Part shown: piece after piece, positions 43,483-52,435 of the stretch
How the letters are laid out: each line of letters begins with the position of its first letter
How positions within the stretch are numbered: position 1 is the stretch's first letter
Assembly: GCF_013280595.1 (NCBI RefSeq)
Contig: NZ_JAAATY010000011.1
Location: forward strand, 186,001 to 250,000
DNA length: 64,000 nt
Direction of reading: 5' to 3'
Origin: Kibdelosporangium persicum
GTDB taxonomy: Bacteria; Actinomycetota; Actinomycetes; Mycobacteriales; Pseudonocardiaceae
Translations under genes and position numbers: made by a program
Notes under the pieces: model-generated
Database searches by the model: none
What the model saw: only the letters and a program-made list of their open reading frames with translations
What the model was told of the DNA's origin: nothing

Positions 43483-44310
43483 TTGCTTCGCCGACGCCGC
43501 GACCGCGAGCGGCCTGAGTTCCGTCCGCCGGATCCGCATCCGTCCGGCGCCAAGCCGCCCGTGCTCGACCAGGTGCCCGCCCACGTCGCCATCGTCATGG
43601 ACGGCAACGGGCGGTGGGCCAACCAGCGCGGCCTGCCTCGCACCGAAGGCCACAAGCGAGGCGAGGAGGTCGTCCTCGACGTGGTCAAGGGCTGCATCGA
43701 GATCGGCGTGAAGTGGCTCTCGGTGTACGCGTTCTCCACCGAGAACTGGAAGCGCAGCCCCGACGAGGTCCGCTTCCTGATGAACTTCAACCGCGACGTC
43801 ATCCACCGCCGCGTCGACGAGCTCGACGCGCTGGGCGTGCACGTGCGGTGGGCCGGCCGGCTGCCCAAGCTGTGGCGCAGCGTGGTCAACGAGCTCAAGA
43901 TCGCCGACGAGCGCACCAAGGACAACGACGTGCTCAACCTGACCATGTGCGTCAACTACGGCGGCCGGGCCGAGATCGCGGACGCCGCCAGGGAGATCGC
44001 CAAGCTCGCCGCGGCCGGCAAGATCAACCCGGACCGGGTGGACGAGCGGACCATCGCCAAGTACCTGTACCAGCCCGAGATGCCCGAGGTGGACCTGTTC
44101 ATCCGGCCGTCGGGTGAGCAGCGCACCTCGAACTTCATGCTGTGGCAGGCCGCCTACGCCGAGATGGTGTTCCAGGACATCCTCTGGCCCGACTTCGACC
44201 GCCGTGACCTCTGGCGCGCCTGCGAGGCGTACGCCAACCGCGACCGTCGCTTCGGCAGTGCCATCGACGCAGCCATCGACGCGGCCGAAGCCGCCAAGGA
44301 GACGACGTGA
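43483..44310 (+). CDS. uppS: Isoprenyl transferase (cis-polyprenyl diphosphate synthase)
   Basis: 275 residues from a TTG start set by AAGGAG 8 nt upstream. The active-site Asp40 lies in [18 protein letters not shown] and the C-terminal [15 protein letters not shown] complete the signature. Makes the long-chain (deca/undecaprenyl) diphosphate carrier for cell-wall synthesis. N-terminal extension of about 30 residues with a basic start, as in the Rv2361c-type enzymes. Confidence 0.95.
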   Translation: MLRRRRDRERPEFRPPDPHPSGAKPPVLDQVPAHVAIVMDGNGRWANQRGLPRTEGHKRGEEVVLDVVKGCIEIGVKWLSVYAFSTENWKRSPDEVRFLMNFNRDVIHRRVDELDALGVHVRWAGRLPKLWRSVVNELKIADERTKDNDVLNLTMCVNYGGRAEIADAAREIAKLAAAGKINPDRVDERTIAKYLYQPEMPEVDLFIRPSGEQRTSNFMLWQAAYAEMVFQDILWPDFDRRDLWRACEAYANRDRRFGSAIDAAIDAAEAAKETT

Positions 44311-44726
44311 CGAGCGAGGCCGCGCGCACGGCCGCGCTGTTGACCAGGGCCCGTGAGGCGCTGGAGCTGTACCACGAGATCTTCATCGACGACGACGGCA
44401 CGCTGACCTTCCGGCACGGCGACGTACCCTGCGCCGTGCAGGCGATGCAGCTGGCGGAAGGCCTCAACGTGCTGAGCGTGCAGTGCGTGGTGGCGTGGGA
44501 TCTGCCGGATTCCCCGGAGGTCGTGACGTCGGTCGCCGACAGGGGCGGAGAAGCTCTGTTCGGCACGGCGGCGGTCGTGCACACTGATCACGGCATCGAC
44601 GTGACCCTGCGCTACACGTTCCCCGCGGAGGGTCTTGACGTCAACGCACTGGGCACGTTGTTCATGCTGGTCGTGTCCGGTGCGTCCCAGTTCCGGACGG
44701 ACCTACTGGCGGGATCGCAACGGTGA
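44307..44726 (+). CDS. YbjN-like hypothetical protein
   Basis: 139 residues, coupled to uppS by a GTGA overlap and to the next gene the same way. An alternating alpha/beta pattern with an N-terminal helix, [11 protein letters not shown] strand and a C-terminal helix resembles the YbjN/type III chaperone-like fold common in actinobacteria. No catalytic residues apparent. Confidence 0.7.
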   Translation: MTSEAARTAALLTRAREALELYHEIFIDDDGTLTFRHGDVPCAVQAMQLAEGLNVLSVQCVVAWDLPDSPEVVTSVADRGGEALFGTAAVVHTDHGIDVTLRYTFPAEGLDVNALGTLFMLVVSGASQFRTDLLAGSQR

Positions 44727-45742
44727 CCACAGTCGCGGCGGACCAAGAAGACACGCATCACCATCCCAAACCCAGACGGCGGCTGCCGATCGGATCACTG
44801 GAGATCCTCTGCGTCCTGCTCGTGGTCGCGGTGGTGTTCCAGGACTCGCTGGCGAGCCTGCTCGGCTCCGAACTGATCCGCACCGCGGCGACGAGATTCG
44901 TCGCGGTATGCGTACAGGCGATCCCGTTCCTCGTGCTCGGCGTGCTCATCAGCGGCGCGATCGCGGCGTTCATCCCCGCCAGCGCGTTGCGGAAAGTCCT
45001 GCCGCGCAGGCAAGCGCTGGCCGTGCCGGTCGCGGGCGTCGCCGGTGTGGCCCTGCCCGGCTGCGAATGCGCGTCCGTGCCTGTGTCGCGGCGGCTGATG
45101 CAGCAAGGCGTGGCCCCGTCGGTCGCGCTGGCGTTCCTGCTCGCCGCACCCGCGGTCAACCCGATCGTTCTGGTCGCGACGGCTGTGGCGTTCCCCGGCA
45201 ATCCGGAGATGGTGGCAGGCCGGTTCTTCGGCTCGTTGGCCACGGCCATCGTGATGGGGTGGCTGTGGGCCCGTTTCGGCAAGCTGGAGTGGATGGCGGA
45301 GCGCGCGTTGCGGCGCATCCCCGACCGCGACGGCCGTTCGCGTTGGCTGACCTTCGTCGAGACGGCCCGGCACGACCTGGTTGACTCCGGCGGGTTCCTG
45401 GTGATCGGTGGCCTGACCGCGGCGATCCTGGGCGTGGTGGTGCCCGCGTCGTGGCTGGACAGCCTGAGCGAGCAGATCGTTCTGAGCGTGATCGTGATGG
45501 CGTTGCTCGCGGTGATCCTGGCGATCTGCAGTGAGGCGGACGCGTTCGTGGCCGCGTCGCTGTCGATGCTGCCGCTGTTGCCGCGACTGGTGTTCCTGGT
45601 GGTCGGCCCGGCGGTGGACGTCAAGCTGGTCGCCCTGCAGGCGGGCACGTTCGGCAAGTCGTTCGCGTTCCGGTTCGCGCCGGCGACGTTCCTGGTGGCG
45701 ATCGCCTGCGCGCTGGCGGCGGGATATCTGGTGGGTGTGTGA
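44723..45742 (+). CDS. UPF0718/DUF318 permease
   Basis: 339 residues, about eight transmembrane helices in two related halves. The first half has the family motif LPGCECASVPV (Cys114, Cys116), the second a CSEADAF segment. Cytoplasmic N-terminus with a HHH cluster. Related proteins (ArsP, YcgR) export organoarsenicals or other metals. The downstream TIGR03943 partner and the nearby zinc-type regulators suggest metal transport. Confidence 0.85.
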   Translation: MTTVAADQEDTHHHPKPRRRLPIGSLEILCVLLVVAVVFQDSLASLLGSELIRTAATRFVAVCVQAIPFLVLGVLISGAIAAFIPASALRKVLPRRQALAVPVAGVAGVALPGCECASVPVSRRLMQQGVAPSVALAFLLAAPAVNPIVLVATAVAFPGNPEMVAGRFFGSLATAIVMGWLWARFGKLEWMAERALRRIPDRDGRSRWLTFVETARHDLVDSGGFLVIGGLTAAILGVVVPASWLDSLSEQIVLSVIVMALLAVILAICSEADAFVAASLSMLPLLPRLVFLVVGPAVDVKLVALQAGTFGKSFAFRFAPATFLVAIACALAAGYLVGV

Positions 45743-46479
45743 TGAAGCGTGAGACGCAGAACATCCTGCTCGTGCTGCTCGGCGGCGCGCTGCTGAAAAT
45801 CGCCTTGAACGGCACGTACCTGCGCTACGTCAAGCCCGGTCAGCAGGCCTGGCTGATCGGCGCGGGCGCGATCATGGTCGTGCTGGCCTTCGTGTCGATC
45901 ACCCGCGACATCATCGCGGCCCGGCGGCCCGAACAGGTGGTGGCCGAAGTCGACGACCACGGTCACAGCCACGGCGGCTTCCAGTCGCACAGCACGTGGT
46001 TGCTGATCCTGCCTGTCCTGGCGGTCTTCCTGGCGCCACCAGCCCTCGGCGAGGACGCCGTCAACCGCGCGGCGGGCCGGACGCCACCGCCGCCGTCGTC
46101 CAGTCAGGACTTCAGCTTCCCGGCACTGCCCGCCGGTGACGTCATCGACCAGCGCGTGATGGACTTCGTCGAACGCGCGGCGTGGGACAAGTCCGGCTCG
46201 CTGAACGACCGCAACGTCCGGCTGACCGGGTTCATCGTGCACAAGGACGACTCGACGTACCTGGCACGCCTGGCCATCGGTTGCTGCGCGGCCGACGCGT
46301 ATCCGGTGAAGGTGAAGCTCGACGGTCCCGGGCTGGGCACGCTTGTCAGCGACACGTGGGTGAAGGCGGTCGTGCGCTACCAGCCTGGTTCGTCGACGAC
46401 GGAATCCCGCCACGTGCCGACGGTGACGCTGGCGGACATCCAGTCGGTCCCGGAGCCACCGGACCCCTACGAGTACTGA
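45742..46479 (+). CDS. TIGR03943 family (YcgQ-like) metal-associated membrane protein
   Basis: 245 residues from the ATG 45742, which shares one base with the permease stop. Two N-terminal transmembrane helices, a His-rich cytoplasmic or loop stretch DDHGHSHGGFQSHS (71-84), a third helix, then a soluble domain with a GCCAAD Cys pair (about 174-175). Always found with the UPF0718 permease. The His-rich loop is a likely Zn2+/Cu2+ binding site. Confidence 0.85.
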   Translation: MKRETQNILLVLLGGALLKIALNGTYLRYVKPGQQAWLIGAGAIMVVLAFVSITRDIIAARRPEQVVAEVDDHGHSHGGFQSHSTWLLILPVLAVFLAPPALGEDAVNRAAGRTPPPPSSSQDFSFPALPAGDVIDQRVMDFVERAAWDKSGSLNDRNVRLTGFIVHKDDSTYLARLAIGCCAADAYPVKVKLDGPGLGTLVSDTWVKAVVRYQPGSSTTESRHVPTVTLADIQSVPEPPDPYEY

Positions 46480-46530
46480 CCCGTGTCATGGCGCCGCGTC
46501 CCGCACGCGGCGCCCCAGCCGAGCCGTGCC

Positions 46531-46947
46531 TCAGTTCGACTTGGTGCACTCCGCGCACGTGCCGAAGATCTCGACGGTGTGGCTGACCTCGGAGAACCCG
46601 TTCTCCTCGGCGACCCGGTCGGCCCACTTCTCCACCGCGGGTCCTTCGACCTCGACGGTGCGGCCGCACACCCGGCACACCAGGTGATGGTGGTGGTGGC
46701 TGGAGCACCGGCGGTAGATGGCCTCGCCGGTGTCCGTGCGCAGCACGTCGACCTCGCCCGCGTCCGCCAGGGACTGCAACGTCCGGTAGACCGTCGTCAG
46801 CCCGATGCCCTCACCACGTTTGCGCAGTTCCTCGTGCAGGTCCTGAGCGGACCTGAAGTCGTCGAGGTCGTTGAGGAGTTCGGCGACCGCGGCGCGCTGC
46901 TTGGTCGAGCGCCGGGCCGTGGCCGGCGGCGTGCGGTTGATCGTCAT
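46531..46947 (-). CDS. zur: Fur family regulator, Zur-like
   Basis: 138 residues. Winged HTH (GIGLTTVYRTLQSLADAGEV) followed by the dimer/metal domain: HHHHH with LVCRVC and the C-terminal CAEC forming the structural zinc site, and the regulatory His set. Pattern and setting fit Zur, the zinc-responsive repressor. ATG overlaps the ArsR stop, so both regulators are translated from one transcript. Convergent with the TIGR03943 gene. Confidence 0.88.
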   Translation of the reverse strand: MTINRTPPATARRSTKQRAAVAELLNDLDDFRSAQDLHEELRKRGEGIGLTTVYRTLQSLADAGEVDVLRTDTGEAIYRRCSSHHHHHLVCRVCGRTVEVEGPAVEKWADRVAEENGFSEVSHTVEIFGTCAECTKSN

Positions 46948-47327
46948 CAATTGTGAGCCTCCTCCACATGGGTGACCGCGTCCACCACGATATGCGAGAG
47001 ATGCTCATCGACCAGCCGGTAGACCACCTCCCGGCCGTGCCGCTCGCCGTGCACGACCCCCGCGGACTTGAGCACCCGCAGATGCTGGCTGATCAGAGGC
47101 TGGGCCACGCCCAGAGCGTCGACCAGTTCGTGCACACACCGGTCCGACTCGCGCAGCTGCAGGACGATCGAGATCCGCACCGGCGCGGCCAACGCACGCA
47201 GCAGATCACCCGCGGCCGTCAGCGTCGCCGGGGCGCGTGCGGGCGCGGGTTCTGTGGACGTCCGGCCCGGCGAATGCTCGCTGGTGGCCGGGTCAACGCT
47301 CACGTCTGTGGTCGACTCCTCGAACAT
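46947..47327 (-). CDS. ArsR/SmtB family metal-sensing repressor
   Basis: 126 residues from ATG 47327 (GAGGTGG upstream). Core winged HTH at about 38-105. The last helix carries Asp107, His109, His120 and Glu123, exactly the D-x-H-x10-H-x2-E alpha-5 zinc site of SmtB/CzrA-type sensors, so it should release DNA when zinc is in excess. A disordered 30-residue leader precedes the domain. Coupled to the Zur-like gene, the same architecture as the smtB-furB pair of mycobacteria. Confidence 0.9.
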   Translation of the reverse strand: MFEESTTDVSVDPATSEHSPGRTSTEPAPARAPATLTAAGDLLRALAAPVRISIVLQLRESDRCVHELVDALGVAQPLISQHLRVLKSAGVVHGERHGREVVYRLVDEHLSHIVVDAVTHVEEAHN

Positions 47328-47344
47328 CAGCCACCTCACTGACT

Positions 47345-47356
47345 AGGGTGCACCCT
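47345..47356 (-). promoter_or_regulatory. Palindrome ahead of the ArsR gene
   Basis: AGGGTGCACCCT, a perfect 12-bp palindrome 18 bp before the ArsR start, flanked by TGACT direct repeats. Probable autoregulatory operator; not the A/T-rich consensus of classical SmtB sites. Confidence 0.4.
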
Positions 47357-47397
47357 GGTGACTCAAGTCTAGTCGCTAATGAATTCGGTAGTCGTGT

Positions 47398-47655
47398 TCA
47401 GCGCAGCTGAGCGATCGCAACGGCGACGAGAATGCCGAGAACAAGCACCCGCAGCAACCGTTCGTTGACGCTGAGTACGGACCACGTGGTGGCCAGCAGC
47501 ACCCCGACGCCCACCACGAGCACCCCGAGCAAAGCGGCACCGAGCACGCCGCCGACCAGCACACCAGCGGCGAAAATCCCGATGACCACGACGAAGACCG
47601 CGATCGGCCGCACCCGGGCCAGCGGCCCGTCCCCGGAGATCAGCGGCGCCCGCAT
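47398..47655 (-). CDS. Small two-helix membrane protein (85 aa)
   Basis: 85 residues from the ATG at 47655 (AGAAGGAAC upstream). Three hydrophobic stretches covering most of the protein, rich in Val, Gly and Ala, with a short basic cytoplasmic N-terminus. No family recognised. Upstream of and in line with the ArsR-Zur genes. Confidence 0.6.
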   Translation of the reverse strand: MRAPLISGDGPLARVRPIAVFVVVIGIFAAGVLVGGVLGAALLGVLVVGVGVLLATTWSVLSVNERLLRVLVLGILVAVAIAQLR

Positions 47656-47741
47656 GTTCCTTCTGCCTCGCACGGCGTGCCTCCTCGGCTCGGCGATACC
47701 GTGTCGTCGCATCGTAGTGTCGTGCAGAGAGGCGCAAGCGC

Positions 47742-48116
47742 GTGCTGTTGGTCTGCGGTTTCACCGTGCCGGACACGGACTCGGCCGGATTCACGGCCCA
47801 AGCCACCAGAGCGGTGGAGCTGTTGACGGCCCAGCCCGGCTGCGTCCGCGCAGTCCTCGGCCGCTCCGCCGACGAACCCGACCGCTGGGCACTGACAGTC
47901 GAGTTCACGTCCGTGGTCGCCTACCGCCGAGCGATGTCGCCCTTCGACGTCCGCGAGCACGTGATCCCCTTCCTGTCCCGCGGAGACGCGTCGGCCTACG
48001 AAATCCTGGCAACCGGCACCGACGGCGCCGTGGACCAGCGAGTCAGTGTGGTCGCCGCCGATGCGGGCACCGCAGGGCCCCGCGACGCCAGCGGCCCCGC
48101 CACTCCTCGCGCCTGA
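47742..48116 (+). CDS. Antibiotic-biosynthesis-monooxygenase-like protein
   Basis: 124 residues. The first 95 fit the ABM dimeric alpha/beta barrel fold (LLVCGFTVPD strand, a helix over FTAQATRAVELLTAQPGCV, the RWALTVEFTS strand and the YRRAMSPFDVREHV helix). A polar Ala/Thr/Pro tail follows. The family includes quinol monooxygenases and heme-degrading enzymes, but no heme-binding residue is evident. Divergent from the small membrane protein. Confidence 0.75.
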   Translation: MLLVCGFTVPDTDSAGFTAQATRAVELLTAQPGCVRAVLGRSADEPDRWALTVEFTSVVAYRRAMSPFDVREHVIPFLSRGDASAYEILATGTDGAVDQRVSVVAADAGTAGPRDASGPATPRA

Positions 48117-48597
48117 CCCTCACCGGCCTCCTTCGGTCTCTTCGGCCTGTTCCTGCCATCCCGTCGCGCCCATTACCTGCCCGCGCCTACCCACCCCTGC
48201 CATGCCATCACCGTGCTGCGTCATCACCGCGTCGCGCCTGTTGCCCCGTCGCCCCTATCGCCCCCCGTCGCGCCGTCACCGCGCCGCGCCCCATACCCCT
48301 CTCCGTCTGGCCCCTTGGGCCCGCCCCGCCCCCGCCACCACCTCCGTGAGCTGGGCCGATGTGGCTTCGGCGACCTGGGAGGGCGCGCTCGTCACAGCCT
48401 CATCCGGCCCGGGACGTCGGTTTGTCCCGGGCGAGCGCGCAGGAATGAGAGCCGTCGGGCGAAGACCCCCTGGTTGGGCCAGTGCCGTGGCGAGCTCAGG
48501 GCACTGACGATCGGGTTAGTGCCGTGGCCGAGATCGCCGGGCGGGCGTCTTCGGGTGCTGTTCGGTTGTGCGGTGTGCGGCCTGGCGGAGGCGTTAA
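48117..48597. other. 481-bp gene-free segment, first half C-rich low complexity
   Basis: No supported gene on either strand. From 48117 to about 48350 the plus strand is very C-rich and G-poor, built from degenerate CCCGTCGCGCC / CCGCGC units; after that the composition returns to normal and G-rich. Downstream ends of two convergent genes face each other here. Confidence 0.55.
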
Positions 48598-48930
48598 TCA
48601 CGCTGCGTGTGCGCAGGTGGGGCAGGTGCAGTCTGCGCACGTGCAGTTCGCGCACGAGTCCGCACAAGACCCGCACGAGCAGGCCGCGTGGTTGCACGTC
48701 GGGCAGGCGCAGTCCGAGCAGGAACACACCGCACAAGAGTCCGAGCAATGCGGACAGGTGCAGGCGTCGCACTCGTCGTAGTGCACTCCGCGGTCGGTCA
48801 CGTGCTCCCGGTGCACGTGACCGTCGTGCAGGTAGTCCACGTGGTCGGCGTGCACGATCGCCTCGTGTCCGCAACTTGGGCCATGGGTGTGGCGGTGGGC
48901 TTCGGCCTGCTGGTGCGCGACCGTGGTCAT
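48598..48930 (-). CDS. His-rich protein with duplicated nine-Cys metallothionein-like modules
   Basis: 110 residues from ATG 48930 (AAGGGA upstream). Residues 1-53 hold 12 His and resemble small actinobacterial His-rich proteins with a GHEAIVHADHVDYLHDGH core. Residues 57-83 and 84-110 are two tandem 27-residue modules with identical cysteine spacing (C-x-C-x2-C-x3-C-x2-C-x-C-x2-C-x-C-x2-C, nine Cys each), plus Cys20 and Cys54: 20 Cys in total. Likely a soluble zinc or copper buffer. The ArsR/Zur pair about 1.3 kb away makes zinc the first guess. No transmembrane segment. Confidence 0.85.
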   Translation of the reverse strand: MTTVAHQQAEAHRHTHGPSCGHEAIVHADHVDYLHDGHVHREHVTDRGVHYDECDACTCPHCSDSCAVCSCSDCACPTCNHAACSCGSCADSCANCTCADCTCPTCAHAA

Positions 48931-49113
48931 GGTTGGTCCCTTCGGCGGTATCCTTCCTACTGAATGGTCGTATTCGTATCCGTGCATCACAACTCGGATC
49001 CGTGACGATCAAGCCAATGGAGTGATAGGGGAATCCCCTCGTGGTGGCCGGTGACAGGCGGCTACCCTGGCACTCCCCGAGCTTTTCCCCGTGTACCTGC
49101 ATATGGAGTGTTC

Positions 49114-50499
49114 GTGCCCGCCGATCGGATAGATACCATCGTCAGCCTTTGCAAGCGCCGTGGCTTCGTCTACCCGTCCGGGGAGATCTACGGTGGCACG
49201 AGGTCAGCTTGGGACTACGGGCCGCTCGGTGTCGAGCTCAAGGAGAACATCAAGCGCCAGTGGTGGAAGGCCGTCGTCCAGGGCCGTGAGGACGTCGTCG
49301 GCATCGACTCCTCGGTGATCCTGCCCCGTGAGGTGTGGGTCGCCTCCGGCCACGAGAAGGTCTTCACCGACCCGCTCGTGGAGTGCCTGAGCTGCCACAA
49401 GCGCTTCCGTGCCGACCAGCTGGCCGAGGAGTACGAGCAGCGGTCCGGCAAGCCGACCGACGAAGCCGACCTGTCCGACGTGCCGTGCCCCAACTGTGGC
49501 ACCCGCGGCCAGTACACCGAGCCGCGCGCGTTCAACATGATGCTCAAGACCTTCCTCGGCCCGGTCGAGACCGCCGAGGGCATGGCCTACCTGCGCCCCG
49601 AGACCGCGCAGGGCATCTTCGTGAACTACCTGAACGTGCAGACCACCTCCCGCCGCAAGCCGCCGTTCGGCATCGGCCAGATGGGCAAGTCGTTCCGCAA
49701 CGAGATCACGCCCGGTAACTTCATCTTCCGCACCCGCGAGTTCGAGCAGATGGAGATGGAGTTCTTCGTCGAGCCCGGCACCGATGAAGAGTGGCACCAG
49801 ACCTGGATCGACGAGCGCATGCGCTGGTACGTCGACTTGGGCATCAACCCGGACAACCTCCGTCTCTACGAACACCCCAAGGAGAAGTTGTCCCACTACT
49901 CCAAGAGGACTGTGGACATCGAATACCGCTACGGCCTGGCCAGCGGTGAGTGGGGCGAGCTGGAAGGCATCGCCAACCGGACGGACTTCGACCTGACGAC
50001 GCACTCCACCCATTCCGGTGTGGACCTGTCCTACTTCGACCAGACCACGGACTCCCGCTACCGCCCGTACGTGATCGAACCGGCCGCCGGTGTCGGCCGC
50101 TCGCTGATGGCGTTCATGCTGGACGCCTACCACGAGGACGAGGCACCCAACGCCAAGGGCGGCGTGGACAAGCGGACTGTGCTGCGGCTCGACCGCCGGC
50201 TCGCGCCGGTGAAGGTCGCGGTGCTTCCCCTTTCCCGTAACGCGGACCTCTCGCCGAAGGCGCGCGATGTCGCCTCGACGTTGCGCCGCAACTGGAACAC
50301 GGACTTCGATGACGCCGGCGCGATCGGCCGTCGCTACCGTCGCCAGGACGAGATCGGTACTCCCTTCTGTGTCACGGTCGACTTCGACTCGCTCAACGAC
50401 CAAGCCGTCACCGTCCGGGAACGGGACAGCATGACCCAGGAGCGAATCTCGATCGACAAGCTCGAGGCCTACCTGGCCGCTCAGTTGCCGGGCTGCTGA
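49114..50499 (+). CDS. glyS: Glycyl-tRNA synthetase (single-chain type)
   Basis: 461 residues from the GTG at 49114 (GGAG upstream), the alpha-2 (GlyQS) type. Class II motifs: [11 protein letters not shown], motif 2 [22 protein letters not shown] and motif 3 in [11 protein letters not shown] zinc ribbon insertion with CLSC and CPNC is present. Charges tRNA-Gly. A palindrome AGGGGAATCCCCT lies in the upstream region. Confidence 0.97.
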   Translation: MPADRIDTIVSLCKRRGFVYPSGEIYGGTRSAWDYGPLGVELKENIKRQWWKAVVQGREDVVGIDSSVILPREVWVASGHEKVFTDPLVECLSCHKRFRADQLAEEYEQRSGKPTDEADLSDVPCPNCGTRGQYTEPRAFNMMLKTFLGPVETAEGMAYLRPETAQGIFVNYLNVQTTSRRKPPFGIGQMGKSFRNEITPGNFIFRTREFEQMEMEFFVEPGTDEEWHQTWIDERMRWYVDLGINPDNLRLYEHPKEKLSHYSKRTVDIEYRYGLASGEWGELEGIANRTDFDLTTHSTHSGVDLSYFDQTTDSRYRPYVIEPAAGVGRSLMAFMLDAYHEDEAPNAKGGVDKRTVLRLDRRLAPVKVAVLPLSRNADLSPKARDVASTLRRNWNTDFDDAGAIGRRYRRQDEIGTPFCVTVDFDSLNDQAVTVRERDSMTQERISIDKLEAYLAAQLPGC

Positions 50500-50530
50500 G
50501 CAGCCTGTTCGACGGCTGTGGCTTTCCCGG

Positions 50531-50569
50531 CCCCTCGTGAGTACTCAGCCAGCGAGTACTCACGAGGGG
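50531..50569 (+). terminator. 16-bp hairpin after glyS with CCCCTCGTGAGT core
   Basis: Perfect arms CCCCTCGTGAGTACTC (50531-50546) and complement (50554-50569) with a 7-nt loop, 31 bp after the stop. Shares the 12-bp core with the hairpin at 16443. Confidence 0.8.
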
Positions 50570-51085
50570 GTATCGGGGAGGTCCGGGTGCGCGCCGCCAC
50601 GTCGCATTCCCGGCCGTCACCCTTCGCATCCCATCGGCTGTCCGGCTCCACCTGTCGTCGCCGTGGGAAGGTCCGAGGTGCGGCTGCGAGAGCCGTCAAG
50701 CGTTGTTCCTGATCGACCTCAGGGTCTCAGTGATCACTCCTTTCCGGGCGTTGCCGGACTCCGGACGGTGTGCGGGAGGCGCCTGCCCGGGCCGCGGTCG
50801 GGACACGGTCCGAACTGGTCACATGGCGCCAGGGCATGAGTGAGGAGAGGGCCGGAGCGGTAGGGGGAAGCCGGTATCCGGCCCTCTGTGTGGTGCCTCG
50901 GCTGGTGACCGCCCCGCGACGCGGAGACCATCAGGATGGCCCGTGTGGACGGTCAGTGCGTGGCGTCATAAGGGCACTAGGATCTCCTTTCCGTTGAAGT
51001 GACAGGGTTCCGCGTGATCGGGCGGGCTGGGGCGGTGAACCCGGCCACGCGGGGTCTGCGGCTGTCGAAGGGGCGGTGCCGCGGG
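50570..51085. other. 516-bp gene-free segment
   Basis: Between the glyS terminator and the 3' end of the AbiEi-like gene. Short frames exist but lack ribosome-binding sites and family resemblance. No RNA gene, repeat or operator recognised. Confidence 0.5.
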
Positions 51086-52012
51086 TCAGACGCGGGCGCG
51101 GGCCTGGTCGAAGACGGCCATCAGTTCGGCGATCACTCCTTCCGGGTCGGAGCGGATCCGGGCGGCGGGCGTGTGCAGGACGAGGAGGCCGGTCGCGGCC
51201 AGCCGGGAACCTCGTTTCAGTGCGGTCGGGTAACTGGCCGGAGCGGGGTCGAAGTCGAAGGCGTGCACATCCCACGCGAGCTTCGCCTCCTCCCATGTCC
51301 CTGTGACGGTGCCCAAGGGATTGCCTCGGGCGTCGTCGACAGGCACGTTCCACCGCGGCGGGGGTAGCCCAGCGCGGAGGACAAGACCGCGGGCGGAGGA
51401 CGCGACGCCTGAGCGGATGCGGGCGCCGATGTCCTGCAACACCTCCAGACACAGTGCGGTGCCACGGTGTTTGCCCATGACCAACTGGGTGTTCAACTCG
51501 TCGAGCCGGACACCCTTCTGGAACACGACTTCGGCGAACAGGGCGCTCACCAAAACCCGGCTGGTGATCCGCCGCGCCGCGTCAACGGCGGCCCGGGCGA
51601 GCGGGACCGTCAACAATCCTTGCCGCAGCACAGGACGAGGCGGAGTCGGCGTTCGTTCCACGAGTACGTCCACACTGCTGCGGACAAAACGCTTGCTGGG
51701 GATCAGAAGGTGTACGCGCCCGTGGGGAAGAGCCGTGCGGACACCATGGAGTGCGAGCGCGTCATGGCCTGTGACGACAGCATCTTGGCCCGCGTAGCGC
51801 AGTGCTGCCTGAACGAGCTGCCCCCGGGTGGGCGCCCTGCTGTCCAGGAGCAGGACACCGGGTAAAAGACTCTGCCACGGCCCGCCCGGCGAGCATCTTC
51901 GTTTGACTGTGGCACCCGTCAGACCGAGATCCACCAGATCCGAGGTACGGGCGATGCGATGGGGAAAGAGAGTGGAGAGAGCGTCGAGGTTGATGAGGTC
52001 GCGGTTCGTCAT
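51086..52012 (-). CDS. AbiEi-like HTH protein with PD-(D/E)XK-type C-terminus
   Basis: 308 residues from ATG 52012. The N-terminus has the AbiEi antitoxin-type winged helix (IARTSDLVDLGLTGATVKRRC) and a middle DALALHG segment typical of actinobacterial orphan AbiEi proteins. The C-terminal 100 residues resemble the DUF559/Vsr-like nuclease fold (AKLAWDVHAFDFD, then RLAATGLLVLHTPAARI), with acidic residues where the catalytic Asp/Glu sit but without the canonical (D/E)xK Lys, so activity is doubtful. No AbiEii toxin is adjacent. Confidence 0.65.
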   Translation of the reverse strand: MTNRDLINLDALSTLFPHRIARTSDLVDLGLTGATVKRRCSPGGPWQSLLPGVLLLDSRAPTRGQLVQAALRYAGQDAVVTGHDALALHGVRTALPHGRVHLLIPSKRFVRSSVDVLVERTPTPPRPVLRQGLLTVPLARAAVDAARRITSRVLVSALFAEVVFQKGVRLDELNTQLVMGKHRGTALCLEVLQDIGARIRSGVASSARGLVLRAGLPPPRWNVPVDDARGNPLGTVTGTWEEAKLAWDVHAFDFDPAPASYPTALKRGSRLAATGLLVLHTPAARIRSDPEGVIAELMAVFDQARARV

Positions 52013-52064
52013 GCGTCCACTCTCGCGGGCGGGGGCGCTGGGCGAAAGCGGACGGGTTGCGGGC

Positions 52065-52090
52065 TGTGGACAACTGTCGACTGTGGATAA
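52065..52090 (-). promoter_or_regulatory. Two DnaA-box-like sites in tandem
   Basis: On the minus strand TTATCCACA (52082-52090) and TTGTCCACA (52065-52073), both perfect to DnaA-box consensus forms, 17 bp apart and in the same orientation, 53 bp ahead of the AbiEi-like start. Part of a longer direct repeat CTGTGGAYAACT. Confidence 0.5.
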
Positions 52091-52435
52091 CTCGACGTAG
52101 ATGATCTTTGTGGCGCGCGGATTGTCGGCGGTTCGTGGTAGAGGGCCCACGACAGATGTCATGGGTGTGATCGTGACGGGCGGCCTGATGCTCAGGGTCG
52201 GAAACGAGCGATCATGGCCACCATGCGAGAGCGCGGAGCGGCGATCCGGATCGCCGGATTGGCGCCGGATACCTTGTAGCAAAAAGACTTGTCGGCATGA
52301 AGATCGCCTACCGGCGGTCCTGCTCGTCAGGGCCGAGGCGGCCGGACTCGCCGGGAACGGGGCTTGCTCTGCCCGGATTCAGGCCTGGACCAGCGGCGAA
52401 CGAGAACTGTCGGACCCGTCTGGGATGATGCCGGA
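52091..52435. other. 345-bp gene-free divergent intergenic region
   Basis: Between the divergent AbiEi-like and DUF218 genes. Beyond the DnaA-box-like repeat at its edge I find no gene, hairpin or clear promoter pair. Confidence 0.5.

Noticed and set aside
48931-49010. Zur box ahead of the metallothionein-like gene
   Set aside because: A weak GAAT...ATTC symmetry exists but does not fit the 7-1-7 actinobacterial Zur consensus well enough to call.
49020-49113. T-box riboswitch ahead of glyS
   Set aside because: Only the short palindrome AGGGGAATCCCCT is found; no T-box sequence or specifier stem.
50537-50997. Short frames after glyS
   Set aside because: They include the terminator hairpin, lack starts with ribosome-binding sites and resemble no protein.
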